Below, one piece after another: positions 18,060 through 27,300 of a stretch of 42,553 nucleotides of DNA. Numbering within the stretch: the stretch's first letter is position 1; every line of letters starts with the position of its first letter. The translations under genes and the position numbers were made by a program. Where the stretch lies: assembly GCF_023656545.1 (NCBI RefSeq), contig NZ_JAMOKF010000013.1:1-42553 (forward strand). Direction: 5' to 3'. Source of the stretch: Micromonospora phytophila (GTDB lineage Bacteria; Actinomycetota; Actinomycetes; Mycobacteriales; Micromonosporaceae). A model generated the notes under the pieces. The model searched no databases, was not told where the DNA came from, and saw only the letters and a program-made list of their open reading frames with translations.

Positions 18060-19652
18060 TCATCGGGACTTGGGCCGGCGCAGCCCGGAGAGCAGGTCGG
18101 CAATCTCCTGAGCGCTGGGGTGGGTGGCGCTGTGCAGACGGGTCTGGTCCGCCAGCAGGCGGGTCAGGGTCTGTTCGGCGGCGTGCCGCTGGCCCGCTCC
18201 GAGTTGGAGCAGGCCGATCTGGCGGCGCAGTTCCAACGTTCGCGGGTCGTCCGCGCCGAACGCCTCGGTCTCGTCCCGCACGAGCGCTTCGAGCTGCCGC
18301 AACGCCTCGCTGGTCTCGCCGAGGAGCGCTCGGCAGGTGGCGCCCCTCAGCCGACAGTGCAGCGCGAGATCAACACGCGGACCCTGCTCCCGGGCCGCAT
18401 CCTGGGCGAGTTCCTCGTAGGCCGGCCCAGCCCGCCGGTAGTCGCCTTCTTCGAAGAGCGCGTCGGCGAGGTCGCGACGGGCACGCGCCACGTCTTCGTC
18501 GGCCCCGCCGAGGACGGTGATCGCTGGCGCGACCGCGGCGGCAAGGACTTCGGCCGCCTGGCCGTAGCGGGACGATCCGACCAGCCGACTGGCTTCGGCT
18601 CGTGCACGCCGTAGATCTGAGCGCCCGGCTGCCGACGTTTCCCTCGGCAGCCGCTGTGGTGGTGCCGGCGGGTCCGCCGGCTCATTGGTGGGCGTTGGCG
18701 GCAGAATCGGCGCGACGGACAGCGTCGCGGGGGCCGACGTGAACACCCGCCCCAGCATCGAGCCGTACATTCGGGTGGGGCTCACCGTCGACACTGCGTC
18801 GAGGATTCCCGGGATCGGCCCGAGCCCAGTGGCGAAGGGCAGCAGCCGGTCGTAGACGGCCTGGGCGCTCACCGGCCGGGCCTCGGGCTTCTTCTGCAGC
18901 AGATGCAGCAGCAGTTCCTCCAGGCCGGCGGGTACGTCGTCGCGTACGCCGCGCACCGGCAGCGGCTGGTGGCTGACCTGCTTGCTCCACACGTCGTACG
19001 AGGTGGAACCGGTGAAGAGCCGCTCGCCGGTCAGCATCTCGTGCAGCGTGCAGCCCAGCGCGTAGAGGTCGGTGGCGGGGCCGCTGATGTTCGTCTCGAT
19101 CTGCTCGGGCGCCATGTAGGCCGGCGTGCCGGGCGGCAGCCCGGTGGCGGTGATCTTCGAGAAGTCGGAGAGGGTGGGCGCCGCGGCGAGTCCGAAGTCG
19201 AGCACCTTGACCGCGCCGTCGGGTTGGAGCATGAGGTTGCTCGGCTTGAGGTCGCGGTGCACGAGCGAGGCCTGGTGCGCGGCGGTGAGGACCGCACAGA
19301 CCTGGGCGGCGATCCCGGCCGCCCAGCCGATGGGCAGCGCGCCCTGCTCGGCGACCAGGTCGGCGACGCTGATCCCCTGGATGCGCTGCATGACGAGGTA
19401 GGGGCGACCCTCGTGTGAACCGACGTCGTACACGGCCGGGACACCGGGGTGCTCGAGCCGCGCCGTGATCCGCGACTCGCGGACGAAGCGGCGGATGTAG
19501 TCCTTGTCCTGCTCGCCGTTGGGGAAGCGGATGAACTTCACGGCCACGTGCCGGTCCAGTTTGGTGTCGTGTCCCAGCCACACCTCGCCCATGCCGCCAC
19601 GGCCGATGGGCAGGTCATCAAGCTCGTACCGGCCATTGATCAGCATCCCCAC
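18060..19652 (-). CDS. Serine/threonine protein kinase with TPR-like C-terminus
   Basis: The GTG at 19652 has GGGGAGGG eight bases upstream and gives 530 residues; ATG 19646 is an alternative. It is a complete Hanks-type kinase: glycine loop IGRGGMGEVWLG, VAVKFIRF lysine, catalytic HRDLKPSNLM near residue 132, DFG in KVLDFGLAAA near 150, and GTPAYMAPEQ near 174. A Pro-rich linker (about residues 300-335) leads to a helical TPR-like region with repeated Ala/Glu/Leu patterns (SRYGQAAEVLAAAVAPA, GDYRRAGPAYEELAQDA, SEALRQLEALV). No transmembrane segment is seen, so it is probably cytoplasmic, unlike PknB. Placed between a methylase and a helicase, it may phosphorylate defence proteins, by analogy with PglW. 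That role is inference. Confidence 0.92.
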   Translation of the reverse strand: MGMLINGRYELDDLPIGRGGMGEVWLGHDTKLDRHVAVKFIRFPNGEQDKDYIRRFVRESRITARLEHPGVPAVYDVGSHEGRPYLVMQRIQGISVADLVAEQGALPIGWAAGIAAQVCAVLTAAHQASLVHRDLKPSNLMLQPDGAVKVLDFGLAAAPTLSDFSKITATGLPPGTPAYMAPEQIETNISGPATDLYALGCTLHEMLTGERLFTGSTSYDVWSKQVSHQPLPVRGVRDDVPAGLEELLLHLLQKKPEARPVSAQAVYDRLLPFATGLGPIPGILDAVSTVSPTRMYGSMLGRVFTSAPATLSVAPILPPTPTNEPADPPAPPQRLPRETSAAGRSDLRRARAEASRLVGSSRYGQAAEVLAAAVAPAITVLGGADEDVARARRDLADALFEEGDYRRAGPAYEELAQDAAREQGPRVDLALHCRLRGATCRALLGETSEALRQLEALVRDETEAFGADDPRTLELRRQIGLLQLGAGQRHAAEQTLTRLLADQTRLHSATHPSAQEIADLLSGLRRPKSR

Positions 19653-19694
19653 CGCGACAGCCCTCCCCGTTCTCGATCCCGCAGCATGCGCAGG

Positions 19695-21653
19695 CTAGTC
19701 CGCCGTCGTCGGGCGCAGGGTCCCGTCCCCGAGACCGACGAACCCCCGCTCGACGATCTCCTCCCCCAGAGCCGTCGCCTCTCGCAACCGCGTCTCGAAC
19801 GCCATCAACCGACGGAACGCGGCTCCGATCCGGCGCTGCTCCGACAGGGGCAACCGGGGCAGGCGGGTCCGGCGGATGTCGAGGCGGCCCGCGAGGGATG
19901 AACCGCCGGAACCCGAACCAGGCCGAGTGGCCCGCAGGAAGCCGGCCAGGAAGTACGGGTCCACCTGCTCCGGGTCGACCCGGAGCAGGTAGAGCCGCGG
20001 GCCGAGCAGCGGGCCGCCTTCGGTGGCGACATGGACAGCGGACGCTCGTGGTGCGAGGGGTGTCACCACGTCGCCCGCCTTGAGGGTGACCGCACCGGGG
20101 AGGGGCACGGCCGTCCCGGATGCCGAACGCCCGAGCCGTACGTCCCGGGCGGTGAGCACCGGCACGGGTCCGTCCTCGGCCGTACCCATCTTCATCGGAG
20201 CCTGCCGGATCGTGACCGCACCTGTTCTGACCAACTCGCCGACGGTGGTCATCACCGGAACGTCGGACGACGGAATATCGGTCAGGTCCGGCAGCGCCGG
20301 CACGAGGGCGTCGACCGCGGCGCTCAGCGCCGCCAGCACGGGTGGAAACGCGGACGATGGCGTGCCCGCGGCAGCGAGGTGCCGTGCCGGCGAGAGGTCG
20401 ACATCGTCATCCAACAGGTCGATGATCGGCACCGCCCGGCTCCCGGCCGGCAGCTCGGACCCGGCGGAGAAGGCTGCCCACGCCTGGACGGCACCTGCTG
20501 GTTCGGAGCAGGCATCGACCATGAGCACCTCGTCGGGACGCCGCGCCCCGTCTGGGCGCTGCATAAGCCACACATCCGGTGCCACCGTCCCGGCCGGCCC
20601 GGTCGCCGGCAGGCAGATCACCGCGCGCAACGCCCCGGCTCGGAGCAGGTTGCTCCTGATGCGCCGGCCTGAACGCCGGCTGGCGGCAGCACCCGGCATG
20701 AGAATCGCGACCCGGCCGCCGGGCCTGACGTGCCGGAGACAGTGCTGCACCCAGGCCAGTTCCGGTTCCCCCCGGGGCGGCAGGCCGTACTCCCAACGCG
20801 CATCGCCGGTCAACTCGTCGTGGCCCCAGGACCGGTCCCCGAAAGGCGGGTTGCACACCACCGCGTCGAACAACTCCCCGGCGTACGCATCGGATCGCAG
20901 CGAGTCCGACACGGCGACCCGGGCGTCGCCGGTGTGCAGCAGGAGCCGGGCGGCGGCGATGCGGGCGGCCGTCCGGTTCACCTCCTGTCCTCGGAATTTC
21001 CGGGACGGGCTGTCGGCAGCGGCGAGCAGCAGGGTGCCGATCCCGCAGGCGGGGTCGAGAATCGTCTCCGCCTCCGACGCGACCAGTGTGGCCATGAGCG
21101 AGGCGAACGCCGCGGGCGTGACGGTATGGCGGCGGGAGTGGACCTCCAAGTAGCGCTCGCACAGGAAGTCGAAGACCGCCAGAGACCCTTCCTGGTCGGC
21201 CGCCTCCGCAGCCAGGCGGACGATGGTCACCGCATCCTGGTCCGGCGCGTCGGTGATGAGCGGCGCGAACTCCGGAACGACCGTCCGCGCCGTTTCGACC
21301 AGCCGTTCCACAACGACGGCGTCAGGCTGATCAGCGAGGCTCTTCCAACCGGCCGGATCCCGCTCGAGGAAAACCAGGAAGCCACCGAGGTAACCGATCC
21401 GGTCGCCCAGTTGCAGGTCGGCGGCACCGCGCAGCGACTGCCAGACCCGGTCGACGGGGGTTAGCCGGAACGGCTTGTCGTGGCGACTCAGCCAGTCCTC
21501 AACCTCGGCCAGGGCGAACAGCGGGCTCGCGGAGCTGCCCCCGACGGGCTGCGGGAAGTCGGGGAAGCGCCGCCGCCAGTTACTGACAGCCGCCCGTCCG
21601 ACGCCGGCGAGCCGCGCAATGTCACCGGCGGCGACAGCCTCCGAGCCCGGCAT
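19695..21653 (-). CDS. HTH-N6-adenine methylase-HsdS-like fusion (second copy)
   Basis: I chose ATG 21653 (652 residues), 2 nt after the drmC stop, with AGGG nine bases upstream; ATG 21662 is also possible. Residues about 6-30 are a MerR/AlpA-like HTH (IARLAGVGRAAVSNWRRRFP). The methylase core has motif I ILDPACGIGTLLLAAA and motif IV CNPPFGDRSWG (Asn codon 20850-20852, residue 268), both intact for SAM-dependent N6-adenine methylation. The last 200 residues resemble an HsdS target-recognition half: GDVVTPLAPR, a D-x-x-FLAGFLR segment, then DIRRTRLPRLPLSEQRRIG. It is the type I M subunit joined to part of S. It is a paralogue of the gene at 36435-38363, with matching domain order. Confidence 0.88.
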   Translation of the reverse strand: MPGSEAVAAGDIARLAGVGRAAVSNWRRRFPDFPQPVGGSSASPLFALAEVEDWLSRHDKPFRLTPVDRVWQSLRGAADLQLGDRIGYLGGFLVFLERDPAGWKSLADQPDAVVVERLVETARTVVPEFAPLITDAPDQDAVTIVRLAAEAADQEGSLAVFDFLCERYLEVHSRRHTVTPAAFASLMATLVASEAETILDPACGIGTLLLAAADSPSRKFRGQEVNRTAARIAAARLLLHTGDARVAVSDSLRSDAYAGELFDAVVCNPPFGDRSWGHDELTGDARWEYGLPPRGEPELAWVQHCLRHVRPGGRVAILMPGAAASRRSGRRIRSNLLRAGALRAVICLPATGPAGTVAPDVWLMQRPDGARRPDEVLMVDACSEPAGAVQAWAAFSAGSELPAGSRAVPIIDLLDDDVDLSPARHLAAAGTPSSAFPPVLAALSAAVDALVPALPDLTDIPSSDVPVMTTVGELVRTGAVTIRQAPMKMGTAEDGPVPVLTARDVRLGRSASGTAVPLPGAVTLKAGDVVTPLAPRASAVHVATEGGPLLGPRLYLLRVDPEQVDPYFLAGFLRATRPGSGSGGSSLAGRLDIRRTRLPRLPLSEQRRIGAAFRRLMAFETRLREATALGEEIVERGFVGLGDGTLRPTTAD

Positions 21654-21655
21654 GA

Positions 21656-22438
21656 TCACCATCCCTGTCCGGAGGTCCGCAGCCGGGCCAGCACCCCGCG
21701 GGTCTGCAGCTCCGCGATGTGCTCGGCCGCCCGTTGGGGTGCGGTGCCGCCGCGCACCAGCAGCCCCGCCTCGATGTTGCGGTTGACCCCGGACTGAGTG
21801 AGGTTGGCACTGGACACCAACAACACTCGGCGATCGGCGACGGCGATCTTCGCGTGCATCTTGGCGTGGTCCTCGGTCCGCTGCTCGACCGGCCAGTGCC
21901 ACAACTGGACGCCGGGCAGGTTCGCGAAGGCAGCGGCGGGTTCGGTGCCGTTCAACGCTCCGCCGGCTCCGGCCAGTGTCTCGACCACGATGGTCACGGC
22001 CACCCCGCGGGCGACCGCCGCCGTCAGCGCGGCCAGCAGCGGCGAGTGGGGCTTGGCGGAGTACGTCATCAGCAGCAGCTCGACGTGGGCCTCCGCGATC
22101 AGGTCGACCAGCACCTGGGCGGTGGCGCGGACCGGCACCGGGTGGGTGCTCGGCCCGCTCCACACCGACTCGATCCGTACCGCCGCTGACCGCTGCGCGT
22201 GCCCGGCGGCCAGCCCACGCAGGTAGGCCGCCGCCTCCACGCCCGGCAACCCGGAGGCGCGCTGCGCGCCCAGCACCGCCCCGGCCGCCTCCGCGAAGCC
22301 GGGCACCGGGACGGCGTGCCGGACGGCCTGTTCCGGCGAGCCGTCGCCGAGGCGGTCGGCCAGCACCCGCAGGTGTCCCGGGCCGAGCCGGTGCACCGCG
22401 GCCTCGGCCGCCGCCTCGAACGCCGGACGCCAGGTCAC
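21656..22438 (-). CDS. drmC: DISARM phospholipase D-like protein DrmC
   Basis: A 260-residue protein starts at GTG 22438, sharing a GTGA overlap with the drmB stop. The C-terminal half has a single PLD (HKD) motif, HAKIAVADRRVLLVSSANLT, with His, Lys and Asp at the H-x-K-x4-D spacing near residue 196. Upstream strands (AHVELLLMTYSAK, RGVAVTIVVETL) fit the PLD fold. Single-HKD proteins usually work as dimers to complete the active site. DrmC is one of the three core DISARM genes (drmA, drmB, drmC). It is thought to be a nuclease-like effector, though it is not always essential for protection. The family, order and overlap make this assignment firm. Confidence 0.93.
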   Translation of the reverse strand: MTWRPAFEAAAEAAVHRLGPGHLRVLADRLGDGSPEQAVRHAVPVPGFAEAAGAVLGAQRASGLPGVEAAAYLRGLAAGHAQRSAAVRIESVWSGPSTHPVPVRATAQVLVDLIAEAHVELLLMTYSAKPHSPLLAALTAAVARGVAVTIVVETLAGAGGALNGTEPAAAFANLPGVQLWHWPVEQRTEDHAKMHAKIAVADRRVLLVSSANLTQSGVNRNIEAGLLVRGGTAPQRAAEHIAELQTRGVLARLRTSGQGW

Positions 22439-24333
22439 GGCAGCTCAGGGAAGAGCGCCAGGTCCGGCTTGTCGATCGGTACGACGAACCGCCGGTCCAG
22501 GAACCGGTTACCGCGCTCGCAGGTCGTCTCGGAGACGAAGAGGCAGACGTGGCAGGCGGCCCCGTGCAGGAAGTCCGCCGGGTCCTGGGGCAGCCGTTCG
22601 GCGCAGAGCGGGTCCGACGAGCAGTGCATGGCGTCGGCGAGGGCCCGCCGGGTGAGCCGGACCAGCGAGTCGTGCTCGGCCAGAGACACCAGGCCGCCAA
22701 GGGTGCCTTCGGCGTCCGGCACGGCGGTGTAGATGAGGATGCCGGCGCGCTGTGGGTCGGCCTCGGTACCGGAGTAGATCCGTTCGGAGAGACTCGCCGA
22801 GCTGTATCCACACTCCAGGGAGATGGTGCGGATCAGCAGGTGCGACAGGGTGTGCAGAGCGATGTAGCGCTCCCCCGGCCAGAGGTGCATCGGGTCGAAC
22901 GGTCCGGCGATGCGACCGGAGTAGCGGTTCTTGCGGAACCGGGCGTACGCGTCCCGGTGTTCCTGCATGACCTCGGTGTACTCGATCCGCTGCTCCCACG
23001 CGGCGAGCAGGTCCTCCGGCAGGCGCAGGAAGATGCCCTCTCCGCGTACCTCGCTGGCCGGCACCCAGGTCGCCGCCGCCTTGGTCAGCGACGCGCGGGT
23101 GACGAGGTCGGGGTCTTCCGGGTCGGGCGAGTCGAGTCGGGTGAAGCCGACCAGCGCGCGGACTTCGCGCAGCCGTTCGGCCTGGATCACGTCGGCGTAG
23201 ACGTTCTTCAGCTCGCCAGGCACACCGTCAGGGTCGCGGCGGAGGGTGAAGTCGTCCGTTGCCGGCGGTAGCTGCCCGGCGGAGAAGATTTCCCATTCCG
23301 GCGTACGCAGGTCGGGGTAGCCCTTTTCCTCCTCGTCGCCCTTGGCGCCGGTGCGGTGTCGCTCGATCGCCGTCCAGATCTCCTGGTCGCTCCACCTTTC
23401 CAGCTCGCGGAACGCCGGCACGACCGTGCGCAGGTACGGCAGCATGTCCACGTTGGGAACACCCTCCAGGGCGGCCCAGTGCTGTTCCACCTTGGCCTGG
23501 AGTTCGCTCGCGCCGGTGCGCGGCACGGCCAGGGCGGAGAGGGTCTGCGCGAACCACTGGTTGGACGCGCCGACGACCAGGAGCTTCAGCTCGGCACCGC
23601 CGCAGCCCTTCGGGTCGAAGTCGCCCAGGTGCGGCCGGCGGCCACGGCAGCGGGGAAGCTTCTCCGCGCCTCGAGGACCGAGGACCTCCTTCATGTTGCG
23701 GCGGGCACCGCAGGGGGCGCACTTGATCTCGACGTTGGCACCCAGGTTGCCGCCGCGGTCGTCCATCTTCAGTTTGGGATGGCTGGCGTTCGGGCAGGCG
23801 CCGCCCTGGTGGGCGAAGTGGGCGTACGGGAAGTCGTCGAGGTGACCGGCGGTGCAGGCGAGCACGAACCGGGCGCCGACCGCCATCGGTCTGCGCCCCG
23901 ACTTCTTGCGGCTGCACACGGTGTGGAAGAAGCGGGCCTCGTGGGGCTTACGCGGCTTGGAGTTCTCGAAGCCGAAGACGTTCGAGTCGATCGGCGCCAG
24001 GTCGTCGCAGGCGGTGCAGCGCAGCCAGCCGGGAAACGGCGTGATGGGCACCCCGACGCGGCCGGCCGGGCCGGTCGGTTCCCGGTCGGTACCGTTTAGC
24101 CACGGCGCCGGACGCAGTTCCTTGACCGAACGCAATCCCAGCGCCCGCACGGCGGCGAGCAGCCGAGGCTCCACGATCTCCTCCCAGCCGGGCACGACCG
24201 AGTAGTTCCAGTCGTCGAGCCCTCGGACCAGGACGGAGAAGTTGGGCAGGTCGACGATCGCGCCGACCCCGGTGGTGAACATCAGGTGGCTGGGGCGGAC
24301 GGCACCGACCCGCCGGAAGTAGTTGGCGGCCAT
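22435..24333 (-). CDS. drmB: DISARM DUF1998 protein DrmB
   Basis: The 632-residue protein starts at ATG 24333, whose A is also the last base of the drmA stop (TGATG). Opening residues RRVGAVRPSHLMFTTGVGAI are typical for DrmB. Several cysteine pairs look metal-binding: CTACDD, CAPCGARR and the terminal CHVCLFVSETTCERGNRFLD, which is the DUF1998 hallmark. The LHTLSHLLIRTISLECGYSS helix precedes it. DrmB forms a complex with the DrmA helicase and helps sense incoming DNA. The length is in the usual 600-residue range, and I see no truncation. It is translationally coupled to both neighbours. Confidence 0.94.
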   Translation of the reverse strand: MAANYFRRVGAVRPSHLMFTTGVGAIVDLPNFSVLVRGLDDWNYSVVPGWEEIVEPRLLAAVRALGLRSVKELRPAPWLNGTDREPTGPAGRVGVPITPFPGWLRCTACDDLAPIDSNVFGFENSKPRKPHEARFFHTVCSRKKSGRRPMAVGARFVLACTAGHLDDFPYAHFAHQGGACPNASHPKLKMDDRGGNLGANVEIKCAPCGARRNMKEVLGPRGAEKLPRCRGRRPHLGDFDPKGCGGAELKLLVVGASNQWFAQTLSALAVPRTGASELQAKVEQHWAALEGVPNVDMLPYLRTVVPAFRELERWSDQEIWTAIERHRTGAKGDEEEKGYPDLRTPEWEIFSAGQLPPATDDFTLRRDPDGVPGELKNVYADVIQAERLREVRALVGFTRLDSPDPEDPDLVTRASLTKAAATWVPASEVRGEGIFLRLPEDLLAAWEQRIEYTEVMQEHRDAYARFRKNRYSGRIAGPFDPMHLWPGERYIALHTLSHLLIRTISLECGYSSASLSERIYSGTEADPQRAGILIYTAVPDAEGTLGGLVSLAEHDSLVRLTRRALADAMHCSSDPLCAERLPQDPADFLHGAACHVCLFVSETTCERGNRFLDRRFVVPIDKPDLALFPELP

Positions 24334-27300
24334 CAGTTGCCCTTCCCGGTCAGCGTCGATTCGCCCAGCTCATCCCCGTCGGGCAGGTCCTCATCCCGTT
24401 TACCGTCGGTCTGCGGGCCGAAGGACCACTCCGGCGTCCCGTACTGCGGGTTGAAGATCTCCCCGCCGGCGGGCAGCACCAGGTTGATCTCGTTCTCGGT
24501 CTCCCGCATGGACTGCCCGACCGTCAGGCCGGTCCACCGCCCGCCACCGGCCACGGTCAGCAGACCATCGAGCTTCTGTTGTTTGAACGTCCCCTCCGAG
24601 TAGCCGAGACGAGACGAGCCGGTCTTCTTCTTGTTCCACTCGTCGCGGAGCGTGTTGATCCGCTCCTGGAGGTAGTCGCGCCCGCGCGTCCCGCTGATCG
24701 CCTCGGCGCGGGCCAACAGCCGGCCGATGACCCGCTGCACCTCCGGACCGTCGAGCGGCACGTCGTGGGCGTCGGTGTTGCGGGAGAAGCTGTCCTCGCC
24801 GTTGCGCACGGCCGCGACGAGGGTCGCGGTGGTGCCCCGGTCCAGCGCCCGCCGGGTGTACGGGGTGACCGACAGCGCCTCCACCTGGCGGTAGAAGGTC
24901 GCGTGGTAGTACTCAAAGTCCTCGTAGTGGGCCAGGTCCCGCGGCCTGGTCCAGTTGTAGAGGGTGACCACCAAACCGGGCCGCTTCGCGTCGCGGCCGA
25001 CCCGGGAGGAGGCCTGGATGTACTCGGCGGTGTTCTTCGGCTGCCCGGTGACGACCATCAGGCCGAAGCGGGACACGTCGACGCCGACCTGAAGCATCGA
25101 GGTGGCGAGCACCGCGTCGACGGGCACCCGGTTCTCGTCCTGCCGCCGGTAGAAGCTCTGGGTAACCGCATGTAGGGACAGTTTCGGGTTCGACGTGGTC
25201 TTGGCTTTGAACGCGTCCCGCATGTCCTCCAGCACGGCCCGCCGTCGGGCAGAGGTGTCGAGCTCCGGGTCGAAACCGTTCTCCAGCCGCTTGAGCACCT
25301 CGCTGATGTCGGCGGAGGAGACCCGGGAGGTGAGTTCCTGCACGTTGAGCATCTGCGTGCCGGCGATCCGGTCGGAGAGGCCCTTGCGCCGGCCGTGGCT
25401 GCGGACGCGGGTGGTGACCTGGTCGTCGAGGAGACGGCGCATGCCGGCCAGTTCACGGGTGGCGCTGAAGTAGCCGACGGTGGTCATGTACGGGTCGGCC
25501 GGCTGCCCGTAGGTGTCGAAGAGGGTCTGCCCGGCGATGAGCAGGATCTCGGAGAGGCGGATCTCCGCCGACTTCATCCGGACCCCATGTGCGCAGACGC
25601 CCAGGTAGCGGCGGCCGGGGTTCTGCACGGTGACGGGTACCTGCCGGCTGAAGAACGTGTCGGTGATGTCGATGACCGGCGGCGGGAAGACGGCGAGCTG
25701 TCGGCCGAAGACGCCGAGCACCTGCTCCCGGGCCCGCTTGGTGGTCGCCGTGGATGCCACGATCTTCGGCCCGGCCTCGCGGCCGCCCGGCAGCGACCAG
25801 GTACAGAGCTGGTCGACGGCCGCCTCGAACAAGCCGACGATGGTGCCGAGCGCACCGGAGATGAGGTGCAGCTCGTCCTGGATGATCAGGTCCGGCGGGC
25901 GCAGCCGAACGACCGGCTCACTGGTGACGGCCGGCAGCTTGCCCTTCTTGTTGTGCCGGGCCCCGCAGCCGGTCTTCGCGTCGAGGTCGTCGTGCCGGTA
26001 GCCGTGCCGGGGGCAACGCTCCCGGACCCGGCCGAAGAGCATCCCGGCGAAGCCCCGCCAGGGCAACTGGGCGAGTTTGTCGACGGTGGCGATGACCAGG
26101 CTGGGGGCGTACCGGTAGATCTCCTCGTCGATGGTGAGGATCGGCAGGCCCTCGGCGGAGCGGGTCCGGGAGAACGGGCAGGCGTCCGGGCCTTCGGCCT
26201 CCGGGCAGTAGAGCAGCACCCGCCGCTCGTCCTCGCGGACGGTCAGGTCACGCTCGGCGCGCAGCTTCGACCCGCACCACGGGCAGCTCAACGTCTGCAG
26301 GACGTTGGTGAACTTGCCGTTGCCGACCTCGCGCGCCTCCGCGATCTGCTCGGCGGCTTCGGGGAACCAGTTCGGGGACACCCCGCCACCGACCCAGAGC
26401 CCGATCCGGAACGGCTCCGCACCCCAGGTGCTCTCCGCCTGCCGACGCAGCACCTCGGCGGCGCAGACCAGGGCGGCGGCCCGCTGGAACTGCTGCGCGG
26501 TGAGCAGCCGCAGCGTGTACCGCATCAGCACGGCCACACCGCCCGCGCCGCTGCGGGCGTCGGCACCGGCACCGACCACGCCTTGGAGACGGCGGATCGC
26601 GAAGGTGAAGGCGGTCAGCCCGAGGTAGGCCTCCGTCTTGCCACCACCGGTGGGGAAGAAGAGCAGGTCGACGGTGGCGTCCCGGTCGGCGGCCCGCTCC
26701 GGATGCGCCGGGTCGGTGATCGACGGCAGATTCAGCAGTACGAAGGCGAGCTGGAACGGGCGCCAGGAGGCGGCTGCGACGCCGCGCGCATCGATGGCAG
26801 CTCTGGCCTTGGCGTACGACAGGCCCTGCTCCTCGCGGAGCCGGGCAACCTCGCTGTGTCGACGTTGCAGCGCCATCGCCTCGTTGGCGAAGCGGAAAGC
26901 GGCGATGGCGTCGGCGTGCTTCTCAATCTCCGGATCGGTCAGCAGTGCGATGCCGGCCCGGATCCGCTCGGCGGCCCGGCGCGCGTTGAAGACGGCGGTC
27001 ACGGCGGCCGGGCGCAGTGGCTCCGGCAGGCCAGGAATCTTCGCCTCTTCTTCGTCCAGCCAGGCCTCGTACCCGTCGGCCAGTGGCGCGAGCCGGGTGC
27101 GGAGCCGGTCGATGTCGGCGGTGACGAGGGCGTCCATGGACAGTTCCACGCCCGCCAGGCCGCTGTCCGCGCCGACCTGGGCGACGGTCGCCGGCACGTT
27201 GTGGGTGGGCAGCCAGGTGGTGGCGAGCTGGTACGCGCACCGCTCGCCCTCGCGCACCGACGGGTGGACGGCGACGTTGCGGCCGGAGGCATAGCGGCGC

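Noticed and set aside
19695..22811. A 1038-residue frame suggesting a DrmC region-methylase fusion
   Set aside because: The extra N-terminal part is an out-of-frame reading of drmB and drmC. The methylase starts at its HTH near 21653.
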